DNA from: Hsuehochloa calcarea
Taxonomy: Eukaryota; Streptophyta; Magnoliopsida; Poales; Poaceae
Length of the DNA: 64,000 nt
Direction of reading: 5' to 3'
NCBI GenBank assembly: GCA_036346395.1
Contig: CM070599.1
Span: 3,401,232 to 3,465,231, forward strand
Numbering within the stretch: position 1 is the first letter of the stretch; every line of letters begins with the position of its first letter. Under the pieces are notes generated by a model. That model saw only the letters and a list, made by a program, of their open reading frames with translations. It was not told the origin of the DNA and made no database searches. Shown one piece after another: positions 21,013 through 32,051 of the stretch. Made by a program: the position numbers and the translations under genes.

Positions 21013-24000
21013 ATGGATCGAAACTGGATGTACGGTGTGAACCGTGTGAGTCAAGATTGCATTAATGGCGTGGTTGCTTTTAGAAGAGCCACGGCGGTGA
21101 TATGTTGAAGAAGGGATAAATTTTATGTCTTGTCGTGCATTGATTGCGTAATCAAGATGTTTAACAACGGCGCAGATCGAGCGCACTTGATTGAAGGGTT
21201 TCAAAAAGGGTATACATGTTGGACCAGTCACGGTGAATAGCAGATTATACCAGAAGTTAATAATGACGACATCGCCGAGGAAGTCAACGATTTGCCGGAT
21301 GTGGAATGTGCTTTTGATGAGGATAGGGGGCACGATGACAATCTGGATCAGATGCTACGCGATGCAGAAGAGAACTACAGTGAGAGAGAGTTTTGTAAAT
21401 TCGAGGGCTTAAGGGAGGACTCGGTGAGACCTTTGTTCCCTGGCTACAAGCCGGAATACACAAGGTTGTCAACCGTGCTTGAACTGCTGAAATTGAAGGC
21501 AAGCAATAGTTGGTCCGATAAGAGTTTCACGGCGTTGTTAGGTCTCCTAGCGGACATCCTTCCGGAGGGAAACGTGTTGCCCAGCAACACCTATCAAGCA
21601 AAGAAGGTTATTTGCCCATTGGGAATGGAAGTAGAAAGAATACATGCATGTCCGAACGATTGTATCCTCTACCGTAAAGAGTATGCAGACATGCATGCAT
21701 GTCCCGTGTGCAAAGCATCCCGATACAAGCGTCAAAATACTGCTAAGGTGAAGCAAGGACCTCCTGCTAAGATGTTGTGGTATCTGCCTATAATCCCACG
21801 TTTGAAGCGTTTATTTGCGAACCCAAAGGAGGCAAGATTGCTGCGTTGGCACCCAGAGGATCGTAAGAGAGATGGAAGCTAAGACACCCTACTGATTCTG
21901 CCCAGTGGAGAAACTTCGATCGGAGCTTCGAAGAGTTCGGTGCGGAACCGAGGAACATAAGGTTAGGGTTGAGTACGGATGGAATGAATCCTTTCGGTAA
22001 CATGAGTAGCCGACATAGCACCTGGCCCGTGAATCTATGTATGTACAACCTTCCTCGGCTGTGTATGAAGCGGAAGTACATTTTGATGTCACTACTTATC
22101 CAAGGGCCGAAGCAACCTAGGAATGATATTGATGTGTACCTAGCACCATTGCTGGAAGATCTTGTGACACTGTGGAACGAAGGGGTACAGGTATGGGATG
22201 CGTACAAACGAGAGAACTTCACTTTACGCGCCATGTTTTTCTGCACCATCAATGATTTTCCTGCCCTTGGTAACCTGTCGGGCTTCAGTACAAAAGGAGC
22301 CAAAGCCTGTCCGCACTGCTTAGATGCTACGAGGAGTGTATGGCTGAACAACTCGCGCAAAACTGTGTATATGCGTCACCGTAGGTTCCTTCCGAGGAGT
22401 CACCCATACCGCAAGATGAAGAAATAATTCGACGGAAATAAGGAAGACGGTTCAGCTTCAAGGGCTTTTAGTGGGAAAGAGGTCTATGATATGGTTAAGG
22501 ATATCGATGTTGTGCTTGGGAAGGGACATAAATTAAGAACCCGTGAGAAGAACATATGGAAGAAGCGGTCAATTTTTTGGGACTTGCCTTATTGGGAGTA
22601 CTTAGAAGTTCGCCACTGCATCGACGTTATGCACGTAGAGAAGAATGTATGTGATAGGTTGATTGGTCTCTTGCTGAACATTAGTGGCAAAACAAAGGAT
22701 GGTGTTAACGCATGGCGTGACTTGGTCGATATGAACATAAGGACCGAGTTAGCACGAAAGAGACCGATATAGGACGAACGTACCTTCCCCCAGCTTGCTA
22801 CACTCTGTCCAAAGCCGAGAGAAATGAACTGTGCCAGAGCTTGCACGGTGTGAAAGTCCCGTCTGGTTACTCCGCTAACATTAAGAAACTTGTTTCTATG
22901 CAAGATTTGAAATTAATTGGTATGAAGTCGCATGATTGTCGTGTGCTGATGACACAAATGCTTCCTGTTGCAATTAGGAGTATCTTGCCGAACAAGGTCC
23001 GAGTGGCAATCTTGAGGCTGTGTTATTTCTTCAACTCAATTGCTCAGAAGGTCATCGATCCCCAAGGACTAGATGCTCTGCAGGCCGAGGTAGTGACGAC
23101 TCTGTGTCATCTTGAGATGTATTTCTCTCCGTCATTTTTCGATATCATGGTCCATCTCATTGTTCACCTTGTGAAAGAGATAAAGATATGTGGCCCTGTG
23201 TTTCTACGTCATATGTACCCGTTCGAGAGGTACATGGGAATTCTCAAGTCCTACGTCGGAATCGATCTCGGCCGGGGGCGAGATCATCGAAGGTTATGCA
23301 GCGGAAGAGGTCATTGAGTTCTGCGTCGACTACATGGCTCGTGGATCCGATTGGTGTGCCTCTATCTCGTCATGAGGGGAGACTGGATGGTATCGGGACC
23401 ATCGGAAGGAAATCAATCACTCCGATCTGGATCGTGCGCTCAAGCCCATTTCACGGTCTTGCAACACACGACCCAAGTGTCCCGTACATCGACGAGCACA
23501 AAGACATGGTACGCCAACGAATCCGGACGGTCGGAGGTTTGGATCACGAGAGAACAACCGTCGGTTCAACGAATGGTTAAAGGTGCGAATCACTCGGAGG
23601 TCATCAAGTGATGATCTGTTGCTATGGTTGGCAAGAGGGCCACATTTTACAATTGTCACATGGCAAGGATCGACATAAATGGGTACACATTTTATCTGGC
23701 ACTCGGGATAGGAAGAGCACGGTCTATCAGCGGTGTCCGCATAGATGCATTCGATCCGATGGGCCGAGGAGCTCGTACTATGGGCAAATAGAAGAGATAT
23801 GGGAGATCGACTACGTGCTTTTCAAGATCCCCTATTTCGGTGCCGTTGGGTCCATCTCCCACGGTGAAGGTCGACAAATGCGGCGTCACTACCGTGGACC
23901 TCGAGCGTGTCGGATACAAAGACGAACCATTCGTCTTGGCTAACCAAGTTGTTCAAGTCTTCTATGTAACCGACCGGCAAATAAGAAGCGTCCACGTAGT

Positions 24001-24170
24001 TCTTCATGGAAAAGGAGGATTGTCGGAGTTGAGAATGTAGTGGACGAGGAAGAATACAATCAATTTGACGAGTTGCCACCTTTCGGAGACGGCATCAGGC
24101 TCGAGGAAGAACCCAGTGAGGAAGCTAGCTATATGCGCGTCGATCATCATGAAGGGCTATATTTTAATTA
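21013..24170 (+). pseudogene. CACTA TNP2-type transposase, copy A; broken
   Basis: The N-terminus at 21013 (MDRNWMYGVNRVS) matches the usual CACTA transposase start. The transposase_21 core spans about 21290-22790, with the CPNDC...CPVC zinc-binding pattern (about 21650-21715) and the CIDVMHVEKNV motif (about 22620-22650). A DUF4218-type domain follows (about 22840-23260, ending MYPFERYMGILKSY), then a DUF4216-type domain (about 23740-24080). Breaks: frame changes near 21190-21290, a shift at about 21890, a TAA near 22425, a stop near 22770, and shifts near 22830 and 23265. The enzyme would cut and join the CACTA ends; this copy cannot. The second half has an inverted counterpart at 32329-34322. 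Confidence 0.9.
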
Positions 24171-24440
24171 AGAATTTACTCCATTGTAATTAACTAATTT
24201 ATTCCATTGTCATGTGTTAATGTGTTATGGACTTATGATCTTTAAATTGATGACAATGTGGATGTTCCTTGGTTCGAGTGATACAGTCGACTACAGGATT
24301 GTAGATATCACATTTCTTTCTTTTTATTCTTTTTCATCCACGTCAGTTTAAATCCTACGTAGCAGAGTCTATAGACAGATAATGTAAATTTATTGTACAT
24401 GATCTAAGTCTAGCATAATTTTATTGTGTGTATAAAGGCT
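22193..24440 (+). repeat. Left arm of large inverted repeat
   Basis: Runs from the VWDAYKREN region of the transposase to the sequence TATAAAGGCTACTAGTA. Its reverse complement is 32052-34322, with small indels. The arms are about 2.25 kb and enclose about 7.6 kb. Confidence 0.88.
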
Positions 24441-24647
24441 ACTAGTACAACTATATATATATATATATATAAATCCCTACTGCAACTACCATCCATCATA
24501 ATCCCTACTCCAACGACCATCTATCATAAGTGACAGGTAAGGTCGTACAAGTTTTTTTATTGGTTAGAGGTTGCCTCTAGCCTTAGAGGCAATGCCAAGC
24601 AAATTTGCTTGGAGGCTATAGTGTGCAGTGTATGGATATTTCTATCC

Positions 24648-24775
24648 ATGATATTTCTATCCATATAATTTTCTTGTGGTAAATCTAAATATTTTTTCTA
24701 GAAATCAATGGTCAAGTTCATTGCACACATTCTAAAACGGCGTCTATTTAAGAACAGATGGAGTATAAGATATAA
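24648..24775. mobile_element. Stowaway-like MITE remnant
   Basis: The right end reads AAACGGCGTCTATTTAAGAACAGATGGAGTA, resembling the Stowaway terminus ending GGGAGTA. No intact left end was found. Confidence 0.35.
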
Positions 24776-24845
24776 AAGATTTCAAGCTTTGCCTCATCAA
24801 CTTGTACAGTAGGTTAAAAAAAACTTCCCAGGTCCTCGAGATAAG

Positions 24846-25165
24846 TAATCACAGACGGTTCCCTCAAAGAACCGTCTGTGATGTAACCGTTCTTTGAACC
24901 TTATAAAAAACAACATCACAGACGGTTCTTTGAGGGAACCGTCTGTGATATGTAATCACAGACGGTTCCTTCAAATAACCGTCTGTGATGTTTGAATATC
25001 ACGCACGGTTCTCTCAAAAGAACCGTGCGTGATAAGCAAACATCACGACGCGGTTATTTGAAGGAACCGTCATGATGTTTCCACATCACGCACGGTTCTT
25101 TGAAGGAACCGTTTGTGATTACATATCGCGAGCGGTTCCTCAAAGAACCGTGCGTGATGTTGTTT
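24846..25165. repeat. Internal array of CACTA subterminal-type repeats
   Basis: At least eight paired units (ATCACAGACGGTTCC...GGAACCGTCTGTGAT and CACGCACGGTT variants) lie in the middle of element A, downstream of the transposase. A remnant sits at the matching place in element B (31740-31795). Confidence 0.88.
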
Positions 25166-25199
25166 TTTATAGGTTCTAAGAACCGATAGGGTTTTGCTC

Positions 25200-25528
25200 T
25201 TAACCCTATCGGTCCCCGACCTCTGCCGCCTCCCGAACCGGCGCCCCTCCTCCACCGAATCCGCGCGCCTCCTCTCGAACTCCTTCCCGACCCGGCGCCT
25301 CCTCCCCGACCACGGTGCCCTCATCCCCAACCCGGCGCCTCCCGACCCGCGCGCCTCCTCTCGAACTCCTTCCCGACCCGGCGCCCTCCTCCCGACCCGG
25401 CGCCCCTCCTCCCGACCCCGGTGCCTCCCCGACCCCGGCGCGCCTCCTCTCCGAACTCCTTCCCGACCCCAGCGTGCCTCCTCTCCGAACTCCTTCCCGA
25501 CCCCGGCGCCCCTCCTCCCCCGACCCCG
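25200..25528. repeat. GC-rich tandem repeat, CCGACCCGGCGCC type
   Basis: Imperfect units of about 25-40 bases built from CTCCTTCCCGACCCGGCGCC. An inverted relative lies at 31390-31690. Its long proline/arginine-rich ORFs on both strands come from composition. It stands where the 5' end of a captured gene or an element promoter would be. Confidence 0.75.
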
Positions 25529-25681
25529 GCGGCGGAGGAGTTCACGGAGGAGCTGCTTCTGCGTCCGCTCCCCGACCACAAGGCGCTGGCCCACTTCCAC
25601 TTCCGCTCGTTCGCGCCTCCCGCCGCCGCCACCGCCGCCGGCCGACACCACCACCTCTTCCCCAAAGCCATCTCCCAGCTG
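25529..25681 (+). pseudogene. Captured exon 1 fragment of PIG-T (GPI transamidase subunit)
   Basis: The frame reads AAEEFTEELLLRPLPDHKAL and ends in HHHLFPKAISQL. This matches the mature N-terminus of PIG-T/Gpi16, where EEL-x-x-x-PLP and LFPKA-x-x-QL are conserved from plants to animals. PIG-T is a luminal ER subunit of the complex that attaches GPI anchors to proteins. The signal peptide is replaced by the GC-rich repeat. A GT donor follows at 25682, directly after the QL codons, the position expected for the first plant intron. The piece sits inside CACTA element A, so it is a captured fragment, not the host gene. Recognition rests on motif memory; no search was run. Confidence 0.8.
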
Positions 25682-26178
25682 GTACTGCCCCATACATCCC
25701 TCGCCCTCAAACCTATATAGATCTCTCCCTACCGGTGCTTGGCTGGGTTAATTGGCCGTGGAGAGTGATTGAATTAACTAATACAAGATGGGGATACAGC
25801 AATTAAGTCATTTAGATCGGCAGGCACCCTACTGAGACTAATGCTGAGTCTAGCAACTGCTGCAGACCTTTTGCGGTTGATCCATTATGGTTGGGACTAG
25901 ATGGGGATCTTTACTGTTGTGTGCATAATGTCGGCTATCGCGGGCATTTTTGGATGGTATTGTGTGCATTAAGCTGTTAAGGCATCTCAATCAAATGATG
26001 TGATCCAAGTGCTGATCTTTTTGTGCTAATTTTGTACTGGAGTTCTTTGAAATTTCTGTAAAATTTAGGTTTTACGATATTGTGTATTCCAATTGACTTG
26101 ACTTGTGCTGCTTTTTGGACTTTGGGAGTCATGGCTAATCTGTAAAAAATACGATGCCACAATTACAACATTCAGGTC
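25682..26178 (+). other. Probable captured PIG-T intron 1
   Basis: AT-rich sequence between the donor at 25682 and an acceptor-like TTCAG near 26174. The next bases (GTCAAAATTTATGGAAGTG) could be a decayed start of exon 2, which element B then interrupts at 26195. Confidence 0.45.
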
Positions 26179-26194
26179 AAAATTTATGGAAGTG

Positions 26195-26580
26195 TCACTA
26201 CTACAGAACACGTCATCACAGACGGTTCGGAACCGTCATCACAGACGGTTTCCAAACCGTCTATATTTATTCGTCTGTGATAACAAGCAGTTATCACAGA
26301 CGGTTCAAAACCGTCTGTGATAACACTTATCACAGACGGTTTTTTAACGTAAACCGTCTGTGATAACCAATTATCACGGACGGTTTACTTTAAAAACCGT
26401 CTTTGATAAGTGGTTATCACAGACGGTTTTTAAAGTAAACCGTCTGTGATATGTCTAGTATCACAGACGGTTTACTTTAAAAACCGTCTGTGAAGGCTAT
26501 TATCACAGACGGTTTTATGTTGAAACCGTCTGTGGTAATAGCCTTCACAGACGGTTTCAACATAAAACCATCTGTGGTAC
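26195..26580 (-). repeat. CACTA B terminus and subterminal repeats
   Basis: About ten units of TATCACAGACGGTTTT and inverse AAACCGTCTGTGATA, much more uniform than those of element A. Adjacent units pair into hairpins. Confidence 0.9.
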
Positions 26581-27541
26581 TGAGCGATCCTAGCTACATT
26601 GTTTGCTGTTTTTTGGCCAGCCTCAGGAATTGCTAGCCATGCCCTCTGAAAACAAGCATGTACAAAAAACAGATACATCGCAGATAATCAATTGTTGACA
26701 ACACAAATTAATCATTACTCAAAATAAATTAATAAAGATCGAATTTGTTGAAGTATTTTTGCTATAGTTGTACAATTGGATTATAATTAAGTCAATTGTT
26801 TGCGTGAATCTCTGGGTCGGCGATGGAGTGAAACTCTCCTTTGTTAACAATTTCTGTCATGATAAAGGTGCATAGCTACCCTCGAACTTCCACGAGCTCT
26901 TGCGCAACGAGTCCATGTAAATCTATTATCAAACCCTGCCGCTAGGTCAAGAAAAAATGGTAAGGATATATATTTGAATTTACAATTACAAAAAAATTAT
27001 TTTGAGATTGACAAACCTCCGGATTCTTCATCTTAGCACTAATGATTTGCTACATATGATGGCAAACGTAGAATGCACATAGCTCATCATTTTTTTGCTG
27101 GCGGCACTGCAAAAATAGAATTACATATGTACGTATAGTCAGTTGAAGACACATTTTTATGAAGTATGATATATATAGGATTATTGTGTTGTAGCGCGTC
27201 TCGAAATTTCGTCTGTGTGTTAGTTGGTATTTGGATCCACTTGTATCTTCCTTGTTGGCTAACATAGGAGATGAGCGAACTACATAATTGAAAAAGTTAT
27301 CCTCGGGCATTTCAAGCGAAGGAAGACTACAATATAGTTATGTATGGAGGAAATGATCATACTTGTCGAGTATTCCTTGCGAATCTTTGAAGTCGTGATC
27401 GTTTCGACTAGGAATCAAGATATATCACGTTGTTCCTCTTGGGTATAATGACTAAAAGGATCCATGGTACCTACTCATGTATGTCGCTATAACTATTAAA
27501 CCTAAGTACAAATGAAATTTGAATAGCAAATAGTGAAGCAC

Positions 27542-29783
27542 TTACCCACGGTTGTAGGGCACCGAGATGTAGTCCTTGCGATTACGAAGAAGCAATGCCG
27601 TCGTTATATAGTTCTCGACGAAGGTCGCGTCTGCTTGGATGGTTTGCATAGATACCACGTGTGGGTCGAGGAAACCCACCGGTTCTCGCCCTTCCCGGGC
27701 ATTTTTCATCATGTATCTATACATAAGCAATGAGTTGCGATATTTATCGGTATTACATGAATGTAGAATTTGATTGTACACACTTACAGTGTCCAACATC
27801 GTAGAAGCGAGGCGTCGAGGGCTTCGAGATTGAATAGGTTGAATAAGTCGTTGAAGCCCACCACGAAGTTGCCTGGCCCGTTGAAGAAATGCTCATCCTT
27901 GTATGCGATGGTGATTCCAGTATCGCACCCCTTCTTTGCGGTATTCGCGGTACCGAACATGCAAAGCCTGACAAGCAAATCCAGCGTGGGCTAATTGTGC
28001 GTTAGGGTACAACGGTTTTCCGATGGAGTACTTCCCGTGCTTCTGGGACTTGGGAGGTGGCTTAATGTTCGTCGATTTCGATTTGGCCTTAACGATTGGC
28101 AGCGTCTTCCTGCGAGACGACTCGGGAACCGATACGGTAGCACGCTTTTGTTGTTCCTTCGGCGTCTTCTCCACGGGAACCGATGAGGTGGCCTCAGATT
28201 CTGAGGCGAAATATGAGGTGGAGTCATGGAGGTCCGTTGGAGAGGAATGGTCTGTCGAGATTGCGGCCTTCTGGGTCGGGGCGATGTCCGTCTTGGGCCT
28301 TGGATAAAACGTACGGCATCCCCTAGTGTTGTGATCTCTTCGTTCGGGCGAATGTCGGCGGGGCGGCCATGAAATGTTGATGTACCATGTCCACCTCCAC
28401 CCTTGCGTAACCATGCGCCACACGACACCGTCTCGCCTTGCTCCTTCTGGTATGGATGCACCATCCCCCGCCCAGCCTCAATAGGAATGGACCCAACTAA
28501 CCTCAGTTGGAGCTTGCAGGCCGTCGGCTCCTACAAAACGATACGCAATTAGCTAAGGCGTCCTATAGGTCTATCTTTGGTGCATTCCATAGATGTACAT
28601 TACCTTGATGCGGTCTATCGGTAATTGGTCGTCGTCATGTTCAAAATTATGCGTGGACGCGACACTACTCCGATGTCGAGGACATGTTCCCGCAATAACA
28701 GGGGCGGCTTGCAACTGGTTGCGGAGTACTTGATTCAATTGATCCTGCAAACTTGCTATCTGTCCTTGAAATTCGCCTTAGCGGTTCAAGCGATTGTCGT
28801 ACTCGGCCTTGGATCTCTTCCTACTTCTATACATGAAGTAGTCGTCATAATCCATGTACCCAAGGTACGTTAACCCCCTTGCCTCGCGTGCGACCAGCGT
28901 GCTCCTTGTTTCCTAGGGCCGTGATAGTATATCCTTCTCCTGTGTTCTTGGAAGGAGCCTTGGAAGTTTGGGCAATCAATTCACGCCGCAAGAGGTCATC
29001 ATGTTATTATAGTCACTATGAAGTTATGGACTTATAAACAAGTAGGTAGTTCGACATATTTACCACACGTTGGGACACTTCACAGTCCGCGGGTTTGGGA
29101 AAGTGACGCCATCGACGAGACTTTGCCCTCGCTTTTAACCGTGCACGGAACGCGGTGTGTGATATCGAAATAGATTCTCCTCCTCCGCCTCCCATTGCGC
29201 GGATTTAGCCGCGTACCAGTGATGCCGAGTGCGTGGGGTGAGTGTTTCGTGCCTGGATTGCTTTGTGCGCCGCACTTTGCTCCTTAAATTCATCCGTCGT
29301 CTTCATAGCCAAAAAGGCATTCCATGTTTCCCGCGTCAAGAATGGAAACTTCGTGAAGGGTGTCTCACTCTTGTTCACGTACTGCGTGACAAGAACGCTC
29401 TTGAAGGTCCTCCACGCGTGACACACGGAGAGCAAGGCATGCCGTTGGACGCGTTTCATGTCTGTTTCTGGGATAGTGAACCTGCTTGAAAGGTCTTCCC
29501 ACAGCACGCGTCTCTTATCTTTTGTCAGAGACTTCCACTTTGGTGTGGTGATAGGGACCTTTTCCCTTGCAAGTATCCCGCAGATGGTCCGGAATCTCGC
29601 CGATGCCGGGGACTCGGAGGACTCAACGTCAGCGACCTCCGTGATGGTCAGTCGGCCAGCAGGCAATTTCGATATTCCTCTGCCATCTCGCTTACGTATC
29701 TGCGGCGTCGGTGACGGCGGCGAAGACGGCGCCTCTGCCATGTCCGGCGTCGGTGACGGCGGCGAAGACGGCGCCTCTGCCAT
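27542..29783 (-). pseudogene. Second CACTA gene: plant transposase domain plus Ulp1-like region; broken
   Basis: Minus strand. 29783-29205 encodes a protein starting with a duplicated 14-residue unit (MAEAPSSPPSPTPD), followed by a Transposase_24/Ptta-En-Spm-type domain with KVPITTPKWKSLTKDKRRVLWEDL. A linker near 28700 reads SRKRSKAEYDNRLNR. 28464-27890 carries the conserved ITTLGDAVRFI segment and a basic linker. The last part (27978-27784 and 27799-27542) reads VGFLDPHVV and DYISVPYN, as in the Ulp1-like C-terminal regions of CACTA second ORFs. Frameshifts and stops separate the parts, and the frame ends before the catalytic core of a C48 protease. The first domain is thought to bind the subterminal repeats; the role of the Ulp1-like part is unknown. 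Confidence 0.75.
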
Positions 29784-29799
29784 CTCGCTTACTTGCTAT

Positions 29800-31385
29800 C
29801 TATGTAAGTTACAGAATTAAGCATTAATCCTATTGTAATTAGCACAGATTTGCAAAAGATTGATGATAGTTTGTTACTAACATTATCTGGCTACGGTTAA
29901 TTGCTCACTAGGGCAATCCTGGATATAAGACTATACTGTCTGCAGATGAAAGTTAATTAACAAACGAAAAGGTTGGTTAAGGTTAGTTATACACTTATGT
30001 TTTGTAGGAAGCAACAGTGGAGCTTTGAACAAGTTGTACATCCATGTAGCCACAGTACTTCCAGGTAGCTTGGAGCCTTGGACCACTGAGCAACATAATA
30101 TATTTTTTGTGGCTTGATTTCGAAAGGAGCATTAAATTTATATTTGTAGGGAACACATCTTGCAAGAATATCATAATTCAGGTAAATTTACAAAGAGTTG
30201 GAGTGCAAAACGATGGCATGACATCTATTGAGGAACAGGATCGAGTATCAAATAATTGCCGTGGACTGAAAATAGTTACTTAACGAAAATGAGGACAACA
30301 AACAGAGGAAACCATTCGACCATGCTACTTAAAAAATTGCATCCATTGTGTTGAATCATCTCGAAGGAGTTATAATAGGCAGGTGCTAGATTATGCTAAT
30401 TTTGGATGTATGCACAGTGAATTACCAAGACTAAAGCGAGCAGTTGCCACGTTTTTTTTAAAGCGGGCAGTTTCCATATTAATTAGTGTGAATTAGGATA
30501 AAAGCTAACAACATGCATGTCGAAATTAAAACAGGAATGCATAGTCCACATTCAGTGCAACCAAATTCAGTCTTACATACTCTTGTACTACACAATAATC
30601 TTGTACTACACAAATTTGGTGCAATTCCTGTGCACTTGTATACTACATATACAAGTATACGAGTATGTGATTCACTGTGCATTCCTGATCATTCAGTGCA
30701 GATACTCTTGTCCAAATTAGCAGTTTGCACAGAATTTTACTAAAAATATTAAAATCACACGATGTAACATACTAGAATTTCACTTAACTGGAACTCATTC
30801 CATTCAGCGACTAAAAAACTGCCGAAACCAAAACCAGCCATTTGAGGGCAAGCACAAAAAACTTTAGTCCTTCCCAGATTCAAAACATCATTAATATTAT
30901 GATGGGTTTTCCAACAAGCACAGCCAACCTCCTAAAACGAAATCAGATCAATAACATATTTTATTGATTCCAATTAGCGTTCTGTTGCAACCCAAAAGTT
31001 CCACATCATATTTATCCATAAAACAGAAAACAGAACATTTTCCCTCATAAGTTCTACCGATCACAAGCAACTACGAAAAAGTGAAAACAGAGGCAGAAAT
31101 CCGAACAAAGCCTTCCTAATTCTCTCTATTCCATCGCAAATAGTTTCTCCCGAATTCCTCTCATCTCTCACAAGCAAAACCATAAAGACAGATATGGAAA
31201 CAAATCCACATGAATTTCACCTTCCAGTAGTCACGATTCACACATATTTTCCCTAATTCCTCCTATCCATAACAAGCAAAACCCTATAGAGTAAAAGCAT
31301 TTGAAGACAACCACAACAATTTGCCTCGTCCCATCACGATTTACCAATAGTTTACCCCGATTCCTCCTATCAATCACGAGCAAGA
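29800..31385 (-). other. AT-rich probable intron of the second CACTA gene
   Basis: No coding motif on either strand. It lies between the GC-rich leader, which carries a minus-strand GGTAAGT donor near 31420, and the coding exon at 29783. Confidence 0.4.
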
Positions 31386-31389
31386 CGGG

Positions 31390-31690
31390 TGCGGGGTCGG
31401 GAGGATGGGAGGACTTACCCGAGCAGTGGCGGTGGCGGAGGTGGCGGGGTCGGGAGGCGCCGGGTCGGGAGGAGGGCGCCGGTGGCGAGGCGGCCGGGTC
31501 GGGAGGCGCCGGGTCGGGAGGAGGCGCGCCGGGTCGGGGAGGAGGGGCGCCGGTGGCGGAGGTGGCCGGGTCGGGAGGCGTCGGGGAGGAGGCGCCGGTG
31601 GCGGAGGTGGCCGGGTTGGGGCGCCGGGTCGGGGCGGCGCGGGTTCGGGAGGCGCCGGGTCGGGAGGAGGCGCGCAGGTCGACCGATAGG
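31390..31690 (-). repeat. GC-rich leader exon/tandem repeat of CACTA B
   Basis: Minus-strand units of CCGACCCGGCGCC match the block at 25200-25528. Both are preceded by CTAACCCTATCGGT. A donor-like GGTAAGT on the minus strand ends it near 31420. The long ORFs are composition artefacts. Confidence 0.65.
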
Positions 31691-31737
31691 GTTAGAGCGA
31701 TCTGAGAGGAGATCCCGTCGGTTCTACCTTATAAGAA

Positions 31738-31795
31738 ATTCGACATCACAGCGGTTCTTCCGAAGAACTGTCGTGATGTTGAAACCGTCTGTTTC
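31738..31795. repeat. Remnant of the internal subterminal-type array
   Basis: Two or three decayed units (ATCACAGCGGTTCTT...AAACCGTCTG) at the position equivalent to 24846-25165. Confidence 0.6.
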
Positions 31796-32051
31796 AATTC
31801 TTTGATGGGCTACAGGAATATTAATCAATCGCTTTTGAAGAATGTGGCAGCAGTTAAACTCTGTAATACCATCAGATAGCTGGTGGGAGGGTACAAGGTC
31901 TAAATTACTTCTCTGAGAGCACACGCGATCTTCTCATTTTCAATCGACAAAATTATACATGTTTCGTGCTCATTCAGTAGGTACCCCAAAATGATCGTGC
32001 CTCATGCCTTGTCTCAACGAAGAGAGCAGCATAAGCAGGATCACACGATGT

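Larger units (their letters stand above)
19862..26194 (+). mobile_element. CACTA (En/Spm) element A, 3' end missing
   Basis: The 5' terminus reads CACTACTACAAAAGAGG, followed by clustered subterminal repeats built on CACAGACGGTT and its inverse. A plus-strand TNP2-type transposase pseudogene occupies 21013-24170. Then come an internal array of the same repeats, a GC-rich tandem block and a captured PIG-T exon. No matching right end (TTGTAGTAGTG) was found before 26195, where a second CACTACTACA terminus begins. Its 3' part is therefore missing or displaced by element B. Internally it also holds Gypsy LTR-like sequence (20330-20960). Confidence 0.75.

Noticed and set aside
25070..25806. Overlapping long ORFs on both strands (Pro/Arg- and Gly-rich)
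   Set aside because: They come from the GC-rich tandem repeat. Only the stretch 25529-25681 has a protein-family match.
26195..26580. Regular palindromic repeats resembling a CRISPR array
   Set aside because: Units are adjacent inverted pairs without spacers of constant size and belong to a CACTA terminus in a plant genome.
31301..31805. Gly/Arg-rich ORFs
   Set aside because: Reverse of the same GC-rich tandem repeat; composition artefact.
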